Source: an uncultured Algimonas sp. (lineage in GTDB: Bacteria; Pseudomonadota; Alphaproteobacteria; Caulobacterales; Maricaulaceae). From it: DNA of 64,000 nucleotides. How positions within the stretch are numbered: the stretch's first letter is position 1; each line of letters begins with the position of its first letter. Under the pieces are notes generated by a model. It was not told where the DNA came from. It searched no databases and worked only from the letters and a program-made list of their open reading frames with translations. The position numbers and the translations under genes are program-made. Positions 1 through 8,027 of the stretch are shown here, piece by piece. Where the stretch lies: NCBI RefSeq assembly GCF_947498175.1, contig NZ_CANMJB010000004.1, positions 310,001 to 374,000 of the forward strand. Direction: 5' to 3'.

Positions 1-315
1 CGGAGCGATGACGACGCGCTTGTCATCGAGGCGACCGTGGCAGGTCAAACATCATGGGCACGGGACTTTCTCGCGGCGGATAGTGCGGGGCTGATCCGGA
101 GCTTGTCGCCGGGGTTCCGTGTGGACCCGGACGGCGAGCGCGTGACGCGGATGGGCGAAACCGTTCATCGGACCATCACGGCGGCGGCTCTGGCCGAAAT
201 CTCGGCTGTGACCCGTGCAGCCTACCCTACGGCACAAATCGAGGCCCGGAACTGGTCTGCGGACTGCCCCGTGCCCCGTCGCGTCATCCCGGCGCGCCAA
301 CGGTGGAGGGCTTAG
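1..315 (+). CDS. HK97-type prohead protease, C-terminal part (5' end outside window)
   Basis: The frame is open from base 1, so the N-terminus and part of the catalytic region lie upstream. The 104 visible residues read like the second half of a phage prohead maturation protease, which processes scaffold and capsid during head assembly. The stretch 'GLIRSLSPGFRVDP' fits the family's 'GMSFGFRV' block, and 'ISAVTRAAYPTAQIEAR' fits the 'EVSVVTFPAYPATSVEVR' block. The stop at 315 is followed two bases later by the start of a connector-like gene, the tight packing expected of a phage morphogenesis operon. Because the neighbours are damaged, the gene may be a remnant even though the visible part is intact. 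Confidence 0.75.
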   Translation, partial: RSDDDALVIEATVAGQTSWARDFLAADSAGLIRSLSPGFRVDPDGERVTRMGETVHRTITAAALAEISAVTRAAYPTAQIEARNWSADCPVPRRVIPARQRWRA

Positions 316-317
316 GC

Positions 318-718
318 ATGATAGAACTTCGCAAAGAAGACGAGGCAATCCCGGCCAGCTATCCAACTGCCACAGCCCCGGCTGGAGTGAACCCGGCGGC
401 GGTCTGGCAACACATCGAGGCTTACACCTGGACGCGCTGCACCGATCGCACCGTGACGTGGACGGTCGAGGGAGACACGGGCGACGATTGGACCCCGCCC
501 TTGTCGCCTGTAACGGCCATGCAGGCGGAGCGGTGGAATGACGGCGCTTGGCGGCATACCTTGCGGATGACGACGACCACGTAAGCGTGTCGTCCTATTC
601 GGTGAATATGGGCGGGGCCATTCAGGAATCCTATTCTCGGAGCGCGGCGCATACCGCCCGCGCCCTGCAAAATAGCGGGGCGGCTGATCTGCTGCGCCCC
701 TATCGGAGGCTCAAATGA
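318..718 (+). pseudogene. Phage head-tail connector-like gene, internal deletion with frameshift
   Basis: The ATG at 318 opens an N-terminal segment (residues 'TVTWTVEGDTGDDWTPPL', 'ERWNDGAW') that resembles alphaproteobacterial phage connector proteins. That frame ends at 584. The C-terminal part of the same kind of protein ('RRLAAYLADDDDHVSV', 'SGAADLLRPYRR') continues in the +2 frame from about 545 and ends at the TGA 716-718, which overlaps the portal ATG at 715. Related proteins, as I remember them, carry roughly 40 more residues between the two halves. I infer a frame-disrupting deletion near 535-560. The product is unlikely to be functional. Confidence 0.55.
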
Positions 719-1764
719 TCTGGCAATTCAAGAAGAAAACGGAAATCCGCTCTGCATCTAGCGGGGGCTACACGTCGCAAATGATCTACGCCCGGACGGC
801 CTACATCACGGGCACGAACGGCACGGCGGAACTGACTGCGACCGTCCAGGGTGCGGTTTCGCTCTGGGAAAACGGGTTGTCGGTTGCGGACGTGACCAGC
901 ACGGGTTTGCTGACCCATCGCACGCTCGGCATCATCGGGCGCATGTTCGCGCTACGCGGCGAAGCCCTGTTCTACATGGCGGACTACGTGCTGATTCCGG
1001 CATCGGATTGGGACTTGACCACGCGGTTATCGGTCCCGACTGCTTACCGGCTGACGCTTCCCGATACGGGCGGCGGTCGCACCGTAACGGCCTTGGCGGG
1101 TGAAGTGCTGCACTTCCGCATCGGTGCGGACGCAATCTAGCCTTGGACCGGCACGGCCCCGCTCAAACGGTCCAGCCTGTCGGCTGATCTGCTGCAAGTC
1201 ATCGAGCGGGCCATGGTCGAGATTTACGGCGACGCCCCACTAGGCTCGAGCATCGTTCCATTCCCTAAAACGCCGGAAGCGGACCTGTCCGAACTGGCGA
1301 GGGGCTTTCGCGGGACGCGGGGGCGAGTGCAGGTGCGCGAAAGCGTCAACGTCTCGGCTGCGGGCGGACCGGCCCCGGTGCAGGATTGGCGTGCAAACGA
1401 CCTTACGCCCGATCTCTCCAAGGCGCTTATGGACAAGACGCTGGATCAGGCGCTGGAGCAAATCGCTATGGCGTTCGGCATCCTTCACGGCATCCTCAAC
1501 CGGGCCACGACCGGCCCCATGATCCGGGAGGCGCAACGCCACCTCGCGCAATGGACGCTATCGCCCATCGCCGGGATGATCGCGGAGGAAGCATCCGAAA
1601 AGCTGGGCGGAATCGTCACGCTTAATGTCGAGCGTCCCTTGCAAGCCTTCGACACGGGCGGGCGCGCTCGAGCGGCCAAAGCGCTGGTCGATACCATGAC
1701 GGCGGCGAAGGAAAGCGGCGCTGACATGGGCGAGGCTATGCGGCTGGTCGATTGGGCGAAATGA
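715..1764 (+). pseudogene. Phage portal protein gene interrupted by an in-frame amber codon
   Basis: The frame starting at ATG 715 encodes a portal-like protein through 'HFRIGADAI', then hits TAG at 1138-1140. The same frame continues with 'PWTGTAPLKRSSLSADLL' and runs to the stop at 1764. Intact portal proteins of this type carry 'HFRI...PW.GTAPL...SL' without a break, so the only visible lesion is one stop codon, which a C-to-T change in a CAG Gln codon would give. The C-terminal piece could restart near ATG 1213. A portal forms the DNA-entry ring of the capsid, so a split product would not assemble a head. The ATG overlaps the connector stop (ATGA). Confidence 0.7.
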
Positions 1765-1812
1765 CGACACATTGACATTGTGCCCGGATCGCGGGCATGA
1801 CGGAACGGCGAA

Positions 1813-1834
1813 GCGGGGTGCGTCAACACCCCGC
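1813..1834. other. Stem-loop downstream of portal gene
   Basis: GCGGGGTG (1813-1820) pairs perfectly with CACCCCGC (1827-1834) across a 6-base loop. It lies 48 bases after the portal stop. There is no run of T after it, so a rho-independent terminator is only possible. Confidence 0.5.
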
Positions 1835-1869
1835 CCGCCTTATCACTAACCGCTTAACTGGAGCGACCA

Positions 1870-2140
1870 ATGACTGACAAAACCCCTACCACGAATCCGC
1901 CTGCTGAAAAGCCGTCCCATCGCCTTGGCGATATAGAAGATAAGCTGGCCGAAGCCTGCGACCTTACACGCATTTTCATCATGATCGACGGCGTGAATTG
2001 CCAATAAGAAGCTGTGGCCCTCGGCCTTGTGGAGGAAAAATCTTTTGGGCCGATTGGATGGAATCAAGGCTGACGTTGAAAGCCTTCGCATGTCGATGCT
2101 GACACCGGAGCAGCGCGCGTTTCTGGATCGTGCAGCATAA
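1870..2140 (+). pseudogene. Small phage-type gene with nonsense codon and frameshift
   Basis: The ATG at 1870 follows a GGAG motif (1861-1865 region) and encodes 45 residues before TAA at 2005-2007. The same frame is open beyond that stop ('EAVALGLVEEKSF') until about 2043. A coherent C-terminus ('GRLDGIKADVESLRMSML', 'PEQRAFLDRAA') then follows in the +1 frame and ends at TAA 2138-2140. I read this as one gene of about 89 codons with a stop and a slip in the TTTTGGG run near 2044. Function unknown. An alternative is two tiny overlapping genes, the second starting at a TTG. Confidence 0.4.
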
Positions 2141-2349
2141 GCGCGCCGAAGGAAATTTCACCCCTCACGCTCGAGGTCGAGTTGCATAGCGTTGCGGAGT
2201 CATGCCGGGCGTTGCTTATGCTTTCGGGTTCAGATGAGAACAGCGCCGATTATTTGCGGTCCAGCATGGGATACGTCGGCGGACACCTGAGGCGCGACCT
2301 TTTGGACCTTTATAGCAAGGTTGGAATTGAGCCGCCGGAAATACTCTGA
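2137..2349 (+). pseudogene. Small hypothetical gene whose start reads ATA in an ATAA overlap
   Basis: A 70-codon frame with coding-like composition ('SAPKEISPLTLEVELHSVAE', 'GGHLRRDLLDLYSKV') ends at TGA 2347-2349. The natural start position overlaps the upstream stop as ATAA (2137-2140). In this region genes are coupled through ATGA overlaps (715, 3299). One G-to-A change would turn ATGA into ATAA, keeping the upstream stop and destroying this start. Function unknown; it could still start at the ATG at 2218 as a short peptide. Confidence 0.35.
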
Positions 2350-2364
2350 CGGCTCGACACCTAC

Positions 2365-2601
2365 TTAGAAAAGCCAGCGCGGCGAGGCGTCTTCGCAGAC
2401 TTCGACTTGAAGGGCACAACGCTTGCCCGAATAGTCGAAGTGACGCGCAACGACCTTGTGCGCCGGTTTTCCCCGATCTTCCCAAAGAATGTCACCGACG
2501 GCTGGAATGAAGCCCTCGGTTTCATCGTCGTATTCGTGCAGCGGGGCCGGGTCATAGGCCATGCCGGGATTGTCGATAAACGCTCTGACGTGCCATTTCA
2601 T
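2365..2601 (-). CDS. Small hypothetical protein, 78 aa
   Basis: The start ATG at 2601 is preceded on the minus strand by AAGGAG with good spacing, which favours it over upstream in-frame starts. The protein begins 'MKWHVRAFIDNPGMAYD' and is acidic, with several aromatic residues and no signal peptide or membrane segment. I do not recognise the family. It is divergent from the gene at 2682, the usual arrangement around phage or integrative-element control regions, so a role in element biology is possible but not shown. Confidence 0.5.
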   Translation of the reverse strand: MKWHVRAFIDNPGMAYDPAPLHEYDDETEGFIPAVGDILWEDRGKPAHKVVARHFDYSGKRCALQVEVCEDASPRWLF

Positions 2602-2681
2602 AGTGATCTCCTTAGTTGAGTAGGCGTCCACTGTGTAAAACGCATTGGAGGGTTGCGCAAGGGTCGAGCGCGTGTTACGCG

Positions 2682-3302
2682 ATGGACATGAAATCGGCTA
2701 CGCTTATCGACCTGCTGGCAGAGGCATACAAAATCGAACGCAAGACAATTGCGCTCTATGATCGGCATCTAAAGGAAGCAGGATACATTCCGAAGGGGCG
2801 AGGGCGACATGCCCCCGCTGCCCGTCCTGAAGACGCCGCGCTATTGACACTCGCCCTGCTGGCAACTGATAAACCGGCCAAGGCTGTTCAGCGAGTCGAG
2901 CGGTTCCGTGGCCTTCAATGTGTCGCAGACCGGTCTAGCGGAGCATTCCCGGACGCTTACAATATCCAAGAAGGCACGACAATCGAGGACGCGCTAACCG
3001 CCTTCTTCGCATCCGATATCTATGACGGCTCGCCTTATGTCGAGGTCCACGAGAATGCCCGGACGGCGCGTATCGAGTTTTTCGGACAAGGCGAAATCAT
3101 AGGAAAAGCCTTCTTCCGCACCGTCGATAAGACCGAGGCGCAACTAGAGCAGGATCGCCGCGAATTGCTAGGCATCCGACAAATGCGGGGGCTGGCGTCG
3201 TCCGAGTTGTTGCGGGTCCATGTCCCTTTCTACCTTGAGCGCCGCGAAGGCGTTTCGTGGGAGGAAATGCTGCCTGCTAGCGAACAAGGGGAGGGCCGAT
3301 GA
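2682..3302 (+). CDS. Phage-type hypothetical protein, possible DNA-binding regulator
   Basis: About 206 residues starting at ATG 2682 (ATG 2688 is also possible; neither has a strong ribosome site). The N-terminal 60 residues ('LIDLLAEAYKIERKTIALYD', 'RHLKEAGYIPKGRGRHAP') look like a winged-helix-type domain found at the start of hypothetical proteins in alphaproteobacterial prophages. The rest is not recognised. The last codons overlap the next start as ATGA (3299-3302), so the two genes are probably co-translated. The pairing with a helix-turn-helix gene and an integrase points to control of the element, but this is inference. Confidence 0.55.
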   Translation: MDMKSATLIDLLAEAYKIERKTIALYDRHLKEAGYIPKGRGRHAPAARPEDAALLTLALLATDKPAKAVQRVERFRGLQCVADRSSGAFPDAYNIQEGTTIEDALTAFFASDIYDGSPYVEVHENARTARIEFFGQGEIIGKAFFRTVDKTEAQLEQDRRELLGIRQMRGLASSELLRVHVPFYLERREGVSWEEMLPASEQGEGR

Positions 3303-3574
3303 CTCAGCTGATTGTTATGTCGCCTGACGACCTCAAGACGCTAGTCCACGGCGCTGTGCTGGAAGCTATCGGCGCGACCAAGAAGCCGGAAGTCTGGTTG
3401 ACCGTTCAAGAGGTCGCAAAGCGGCTCGGCAAGACGGATAAGACAATCCGGCGCTGGATCAGCGAAAGCATCCTTACGCGCGTCTCTGCCGGCGACGGAT
3501 CGCCCTATCGCATTTCATCCTTGGAAGTCGCGGAGTTGAGCCGTTCGGCCAATTCCTGCGGCGACGTTTCGTAA
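3299..3574 (+). CDS. Helix-turn-helix excisionase-like DNA-binding protein
   Basis: A 91-residue protein. Residues about 35-80 form a MerR/excisionase-type helix-turn-helix ('WLTVQEVAKRLGKTDKTIRR' followed by a wing). Such proteins act as recombination directionality factors or small regulators next to tyrosine integrases. It overlaps the upstream gene by ATGA and runs head-on into the integrase gene: the last 70 bases are also the 3' end of the integrase on the other strand, so its C-terminal 23 residues share DNA with the integrase tail. The C-terminus may therefore be a read-in from a rearrangement. Confidence 0.65.
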   Translation: MTQLIVMSPDDLKTLVHGAVLEAIGATKKPEVWLTVQEVAKRLGKTDKTIRRWISESILTRVSAGDGSPYRISSLEVAELSRSANSCGDVS

Positions 3575-4521
3575 TAGACAAGGAGCTGGTTCAGGTTTTT
3601 ATGACCCGTCACGCGCTGCAAATCCAAGGGATTGACGAAGACCCGCGCCAAGCGGGTTATGCCCTCATGCCTGCTGTCATGGAAGACGAGGTTTTCGATC
3701 CCGCTTGCGTCTCTGGCCGTGCGGAAGACCGAATCCCTGTCGGCATCGCTGATCAGGAACGGGTGGTCGTTCGGGGCTGTCCTGTCACCCCGGACCTTGG
3801 CCACAATCTCTCTCGCCCGCGCCGTCAAAGGCACGAAACGCGGCTTGCTATTCTTGCTATCGGGAAGGTGGACCACGTTGTCCTGAATGTCCCGGTTTCG
3901 CATCCGCAAAATCTCGCTGCTGCGTATGGCCGTTTCTATAGCGAACAGGAAGACCGCACCGGTGATCTGTTTCTTGCTTACCCATGGTTCACGGTCGAGG
4001 TCGAGCAGGCCACTGATCGTGTCGATTTCATCCGGCAGGACGCGACGATCCCTTGCGGGCGGATCGGCGAACTTTTTCACATCGTCCATGGGGGACGACT
4101 GGATCAGCTGCCATTCCTTCCATGCGACACGGAAGACGTTGCGGAGCAGGTTCAACTCCCTGTTGACGCTGCTGTCTGCGACTTTGCCGCGCCGCATGTC
4201 GCGCCAAGCTATCAAGTCCGTTGTGGTGATCTGGCTGATAACGAAGTCGCCCAAGGGTTTCCCGTTAATCTCATCGCGGGCGAACCGGTCGAGGCGAATG
4301 ACCTCCCATCGTGCGCCCTTCTTGCCAGCGGAGCGTTCGCAAACCTGCCGCATCGTATCACTGCTGTCGGTCCCGCCAGTTATTCCAGCCTTAAACTCCC
4401 GCGCCCAAACCTGCGCTTCGCGCTTGTTGCGGAACGACTTGGCCTTGCGGATGGACTTGCCATTGACGCGGAGCGCGACCTGCGCCTGCCGCTTCCCACC
4501 CTTTTGAACGAACGTCGCCAT
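3505..4521 (-). CDS. Tyrosine recombinase / phage integrase
   Basis: A 338-residue site-specific recombinase. An N-terminal arm- and core-binding part ('FVQKGGKRQAQVALRVNGKS') precedes the catalytic domain. The catalytic set is present: Arg in 'ETAIRSSEILRMR', Lys in the 'DSKNSKPRFVPL' hairpin, 'HDSRHEGITRLA' (HxxR), 'TGHKNLNQLLVYY' (second His and nucleophilic Tyr). ATG 4521 is chosen over the GTG at 4539; neither has a clear ribosome site. It probably integrated the prophage whose damaged structural genes lie at 1-1764. No tRNA or duplicated attachment sequence was found beside it, so the target is unknown. Confidence 0.88.
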   Translation of the reverse strand: MATFVQKGGKRQAQVALRVNGKSIRKAKSFRNKREAQVWAREFKAGITGGTDSSDTMRQVCERSAGKKGARWEVIRLDRFARDEINGKPLGDFVISQITTTDLIAWRDMRRGKVADSSVNRELNLLRNVFRVAWKEWQLIQSSPMDDVKKFADPPARDRRVLPDEIDTISGLLDLDREPWVSKKQITGAVFLFAIETAIRSSEILRMRNRDIQDNVVHLPDSKNSKPRFVPLTARAREIVAKVRGDRTAPNDHPFLISDADRDSVFRTARDASGIENLVFHDSRHEGITRLARVFVNPLDLQRVTGHKNLNQLLVYYETSPQELAERLNSATSKDEMR

Positions 4522-4939
4522 GCTGACGGTAGTAATCACGTCGTAACGACGCTGGCAACCGATGGGTCACGAACCTTCCGTGACCTTCCCAAATCTGAAC
4601 AAATCGGGGGTAAAGGAAAAACAATAGAAGAACGTCGCCCATCCAACGGAAAGGATGGTGCCCCCACACGGCACGATGCCGCATGAAAAAACTATTCTAA
4701 AACAGAATGATAAGATAATCAAGCAACGAATTGTAGCACAAGAAAACAGCTACTTGTGGCACATGGCAGTTTGAGTAGGACTGTAACAGCATGAATCTCA
4801 GAAGAGGCACGGTGCCTTTTTCATGAATTAAGATATATCAAAGAGTTAGCAAAAGATCATTTCGTTTCTGTGTCACACTGCAAAGCTCAATTGTGGCACC
4901 TTCAACCACTAAACCAATTACTGGAATAAGTGCGCCCAC

Positions 4940-5089
4940 ATGGCACGGCGCAGTTGGGAAGGGATTTGGACCAACTACCGCAAGCACGGCGGAAATGTTC
5001 TCTACCACTATGCTGAGCTCGATGCGTGATTGAAATCCGGTGTTGCAGGCGATCACCAAGTCATCCAAAGGCGTCGAAAAATTGCGTGA
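4940..5089 (+). pseudogene. Remnant of an AlpA-type helix-turn-helix gene
   Basis: Reading from ATG 4940, the frame gives 'NYRKHGGNVLYHYAELDA' and then TGA (5027-5029). It continues in frame as 'LKSGVAGDHQVIQRRRKIA' to TGA 5087-5089. This matches the C-terminal wing and tail of AlpA-type helix-turn-helix proteins, including the intact one at 40315 ('TFRKHGAKVLYHRDDLDLW'). The internal TGA falls where the family has Trp, so a TGG-to-TGA change is the simplest reading. The recognition-helix half is missing. It suggests that a second integrated element once lay here. Confidence 0.5.
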
Positions 5090-5793
5090 CCTGCTGCCAT
5101 TCATGACAAAATAACACCGGAAAAAATTGTCTGAGTTTTGTATGCTTCTTGGCATTCTAACACGCTACGTCCGGCTGGTCTGGCACCGCAAGCCACAGAT
5201 GTTTCGACTTGGTGACCTGTTCAGATATGAACGCTGGTCGGGCAAGAATTATAGCATGCAATCTTGCACAAAAATCGACGTGTTACCGCCTTGGATCAAG
5301 CTTCACCTGTCGTGATGGCGCACGACTCTATGGCCGTTCACTGCCATCAAAAACGGGGCTATGTCTTTGCCAGAGGCGAGGTTTTTTCAGACATCAAGGG
5401 ATGTGCAGTCATACTTTAACAGTAAATGCTTTAGGCCAGTCGCGGTCTCAGACGTGCTCGGCCCGGTGCTTGATCTCGGCCGATGGCGTAGTCGTAACGA
5501 GCGTTAGCAGGATTGTCCCGACGGGGATGGGCAGTCGGGGTATGTTCAAAGAGGGTGAAAACCACGATGATACGCTGTCAGTTGAAACCCCCACTCTAGG
5601 GTATCTTGTCGGTCTAGACCCAGCGCCGCTCGCCGCCTTCGGGCGTATAGGCCTCGACCACTCCCAAGACCGCCACGCTGAAATGACGTAGTTAATGATG
5701 TTGGCAAAACGAGGGTCTTCCACCCTCGTCACGTCTTGCGAACCCTGGTTTTAGACGAAAGCGAGTAGACGTTGAAGTTTAAAATGTGCCTGT
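5090..5793. other. Gene-poor region with decayed coding fragments
   Basis: No intact gene is supported. On the minus strand around 5690-5613 one frame reads 'RHFSVAVLGVVEAYTPEGG' and then 'ERRWV' before a stop, which looks like the C-terminus of a real protein whose upstream part is lost. I cannot assign it. The stretch 4522-4939, beside the integrase, also shows no gene. The whole interval looks like a scar between the prophage end and the polysaccharide locus. Confidence 0.4.
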
Positions 5794-6801
5794 TCAAGGC
5801 ACAGACCGAGCAATTCTGAAGCCTATATGCGATGTACCAAAGGCGAGATCCTGCGCTTGACGCGCGGCTGGCCGAAATCGAACGCAATATGACGTGGAAC
5901 ACAAGAACGAGCCGCCTTTGATCGTACCGACGGCGATACCCGGTCGAGAGGGATCGGCCCCGCTCGTTCCGGCAAGCTGGCGGGCGTTCGGGTCATGCGA
6001 ACCGGCATAGGGTGTCGCCGTCCATTCCCAGACATTCCCGACTATGTCGTACAGACCGTATCCGTTTGGAGGATAAGAGGCGACCGGAGCTAGTCCCGAA
6101 TAGCCGTCCCGCCCTTCGTCCACAATTGGAAACAGCCCCTGCCAAACGTTGGCCCTCTTGTCGCGGGAGCGATCCTCTGCTTCGGTCCAACTCCATAGCG
6201 ATCCATCCAGCCCACCGCGTGCAGCGTATTCCCATTCGGCTTCTGTTGGCAATCTTCCTCCAGCCCACGTGGCATAAGCTTCGGCATCTGCCCGTGTCAC
6301 ATGAATGACCGGATAGTTCGGAGAGGTTTCGCTGCCGGAACCTTCGGGAGCTTGCCATGAAGCGCCTGGCTGTAGGCTCCACCAGCTCAGCGGAGTGTCA
6401 GGTCGGGCAGCAAGCGGAGTGAACAAGGCGGAAGCGGGTGGTAAGTCGACACCGGGTCCATCTGGTTCGTCACTTCGCCAACCCCGTTCAGCACGTGTGA
6501 GATAACCGGTGGCTAGAACGAATGCCGCAAATTGAGCATTTGTGACCTCTGTTGATCCGATCTCGAAGTCACTGACGCAAGCGGTGTGGACAGGCGCTTC
6601 TTCAGGATATGTCCGATCATCGCCCATCTGGAAACAATCGCCCGCAATGGATACCCATTCCGTTTCCACCAGTGGTATAACGGAAGCCGGCTCCGATTGG
6701 ACAGGTGCGGCACGATCGGAACAAGCAGTGCAGGCAATGGCAGCGGCCAGCCCCAGCGAAGAGGCCAGAATAATTTTCCGGCGATCATGGAGCGGTGGCA
6801 T
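5794..6801 (-). CDS. Exported formylglycine-generating enzyme (sulfatase maturase, FGE/SUMF1 family)
   Basis: Oxidises the active-site Cys of sulfatases to C-alpha-formylglycine. The 335-residue protein has an N-terminal hydrophobic segment with Cys residues at 24 and 27 (lipobox-like), so it should act in the periplasm. The FGE-sulfatase domain spans about 45-335: 'CFQMGDDRTYPEEAPVHTAC', 'GGRLPTEAEWEYAARGG', 'YDIVGNVWEW'. The motif 'KGGSFLCSTSYCVRFRPAAR' carries the catalytic pair Cys301/Cys306 with the C-x4-C spacing of aerobic, copper-dependent FGEs. These Cys residues separate it from non-catalytic relatives. It ends the leftward cluster containing a CxPSR sulfatase, its probable substrate. 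Confidence 0.9.
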   Translation of the reverse strand: MPPLHDRRKIILASSLGLAAAIACTACSDRAAPVQSEPASVIPLVETEWVSIAGDCFQMGDDRTYPEEAPVHTACVSDFEIGSTEVTNAQFAAFVLATGYLTRAERGWRSDEPDGPGVDLPPASALFTPLAARPDTPLSWWSLQPGASWQAPEGSGSETSPNYPVIHVTRADAEAYATWAGGRLPTEAEWEYAARGGLDGSLWSWTEAEDRSRDKRANVWQGLFPIVDEGRDGYSGLAPVASYPPNGYGLYDIVGNVWEWTATPYAGSHDPNARQLAGTSGADPSRPGIAVGTIKGGSFLCSTSYCVRFRPAARQAQDLAFGTSHIGFRIARSVP

Positions 6802-7043
6802 TATGATAAAGCTTCGCGCAGTGGATTATTACGTGAAAATGCCCATTGGATAAAGCAGGCTTTACCATGCCGGTCGTCTTCAGGCGATGTAATCGATAGC
6901 GGAATAAAATGCCCCATCAAAAAAATGGTGGCCGGAGGGTCTGACAGTCGTGCCTCCGTAGAGCGTAGCCGACCGATTGCCATCTGTCGCTTGATGGCAA
7001 ACACTATTCGGTTTGAGGTATCGGTCGGATTCATGTCGATATT

Positions 7044-8027
7044 CTAGTCGATACCGCACTGATGGTAATCAGCTTTTCCGACCATGAGGGGCATGTGGCG
7101 ATCTGGAATGATGGCGCCGTTGTGCTGGACGACTTGTCCTGCCAGGTCGTTTCCCGACCTTGCCGCATCTACCAGGCTCGAGCCTTCGACGAGCGAGGCG
7201 ATTAGGGCAGCGTTGAAACTGTCGCCTGCGCCGGTCGTATCCGTAGGTTGTATCTGCGAAATTACGGGTACAGGGTTGGGAGCTTTGCCGTCCTCGTAGA
7301 CCGTCGCTCCTCTTGCGCCGCATTTGAGAACGACGGTCCGAACACCTAGGTCGTGCCACCGCGACGCGTGTCGATGGCCCGCCATGTCTCCGTGTAGACA
7401 GTTTTCGTCATCTATAGTCGGCAGACCGAGCGTCGTGTTGGAAATGACCCGGTCGAACGCATCTCGCGCTTTCTCGACATTGTGCCAGCCTTTGGCGCGG
7501 AAATTTGGATCAAAGACAACCTGTCCGCCTCTCTGCTTCACCGTTCTGCTGATCGATACGATAAGGTCTTGGGCAGACGCATTAAAAATGGATAAACTTA
7601 TGCCAGACAGGAATAACCAATCGGCTTGTTTCATTGTTTCGATGGCGGTCTCATGACCGGGCAGCGAAAAATAGGATTTCGCAGCACTTTTACCTCGCCA
7701 ATAAAAAAAGGATCTTTCCCCGTCATGTTCGTTCCGGATGGCGTACAAGCCGGGCAAACGGGTGGGGTGTCGAAGCACGTGGCCGACTTGGATGCCTTCG
7801 TTCTCCCACCGATGCAGCATTTCATCAGAGTACGGATCATGTCCAAGAGCGGTAATGTAATGGGGTGCCAGGCCAAGGCGCGCTAGGTAGACGGCAGTAT
7901 TCAGCGTGTCTCCACCGTAAGACAGTTGTACCTCTCCCTTGTGAGGATGGGTCAACTCTATCATGGCTTCGCCCAATAAGACGATGCTCGGAGATGGGGT
8001 GGAGGGATTTACGGCTACCAGTTCCAC
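7044..8027 (-). CDS. kdgK: 2-keto-3-deoxygluconate kinase (PfkB family)
   Basis: Phosphorylates 2-keto-3-deoxygluconate (KDG) to KDPG, the entry to Entner-Doudoroff cleavage. The 327-residue sequence has the PfkB fold: the N-terminal substrate part '[18 protein letters not shown]', '[11 protein letters not shown]', and the ATP/anion-hole motif '[17 protein letters not shown]' with catalytic Asp. Start GTG 8027 lies inside the last codons of the mannonate dehydratase gene (13-base overlap), so the two are coupled. ManD makes KDG and this enzyme consumes it. Ribokinase or fructokinase activity is less likely given the context. Confidence 0.88.
   Translation of the reverse strand: MELVAVNPSTPSPSIVLLGEAMIELTHPHKGEVQLSYGGDTLNTAVYLARLGLAPHYITALGHDPYSDEMLHRWENEGIQVGHVLRHPTRLPGLYAIRNEHDGERSFFYWRGKSAAKSYFSLPGHETAIETMKQADWLFLSGISLSIFNASAQDLIVSISRTVKQRGGQVVFDPNFRAKGWHNVEKARDAFDRVISNTTLGLPTIDDENCLHGDMAGHRHASRWHDLGVRTVVLKCGARGATVYEDGKAPNPVPVISQIQPTDTTGAGDSFNAALIASLVEGSSLVDAARSGNDLAGQVVQHNGAIIPDRHMPLMVGKADYHQCGID

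Noticed and set aside
3601-4686. A 361-codon open frame on the plus strand opposite the integrase
   Set aside because: It is the mirror of the integrase gene. It has no family features, whereas the minus strand has all integrase catalytic motifs.
4522-4700. Possible tRNA or tmRNA end serving as the integrase attachment site
   Set aside because: GC-rich segments such as GGTGCCCCCACACGG were examined, but no T-arm (GTTCRA) or cloverleaf could be built.
4838-5155. A 105-codon minus-strand ORF in the gene-poor region
   Set aside because: No ribosome site or family match, and it overlaps the helix-turn-helix remnant on the other strand.
5209-5691. A 160-codon plus-strand ORF considered as a transposase fragment
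   Set aside because: No catalytic motif or terminal repeats. Composition is irregular, and a minus-strand frame in the same DNA looks more coding-like.
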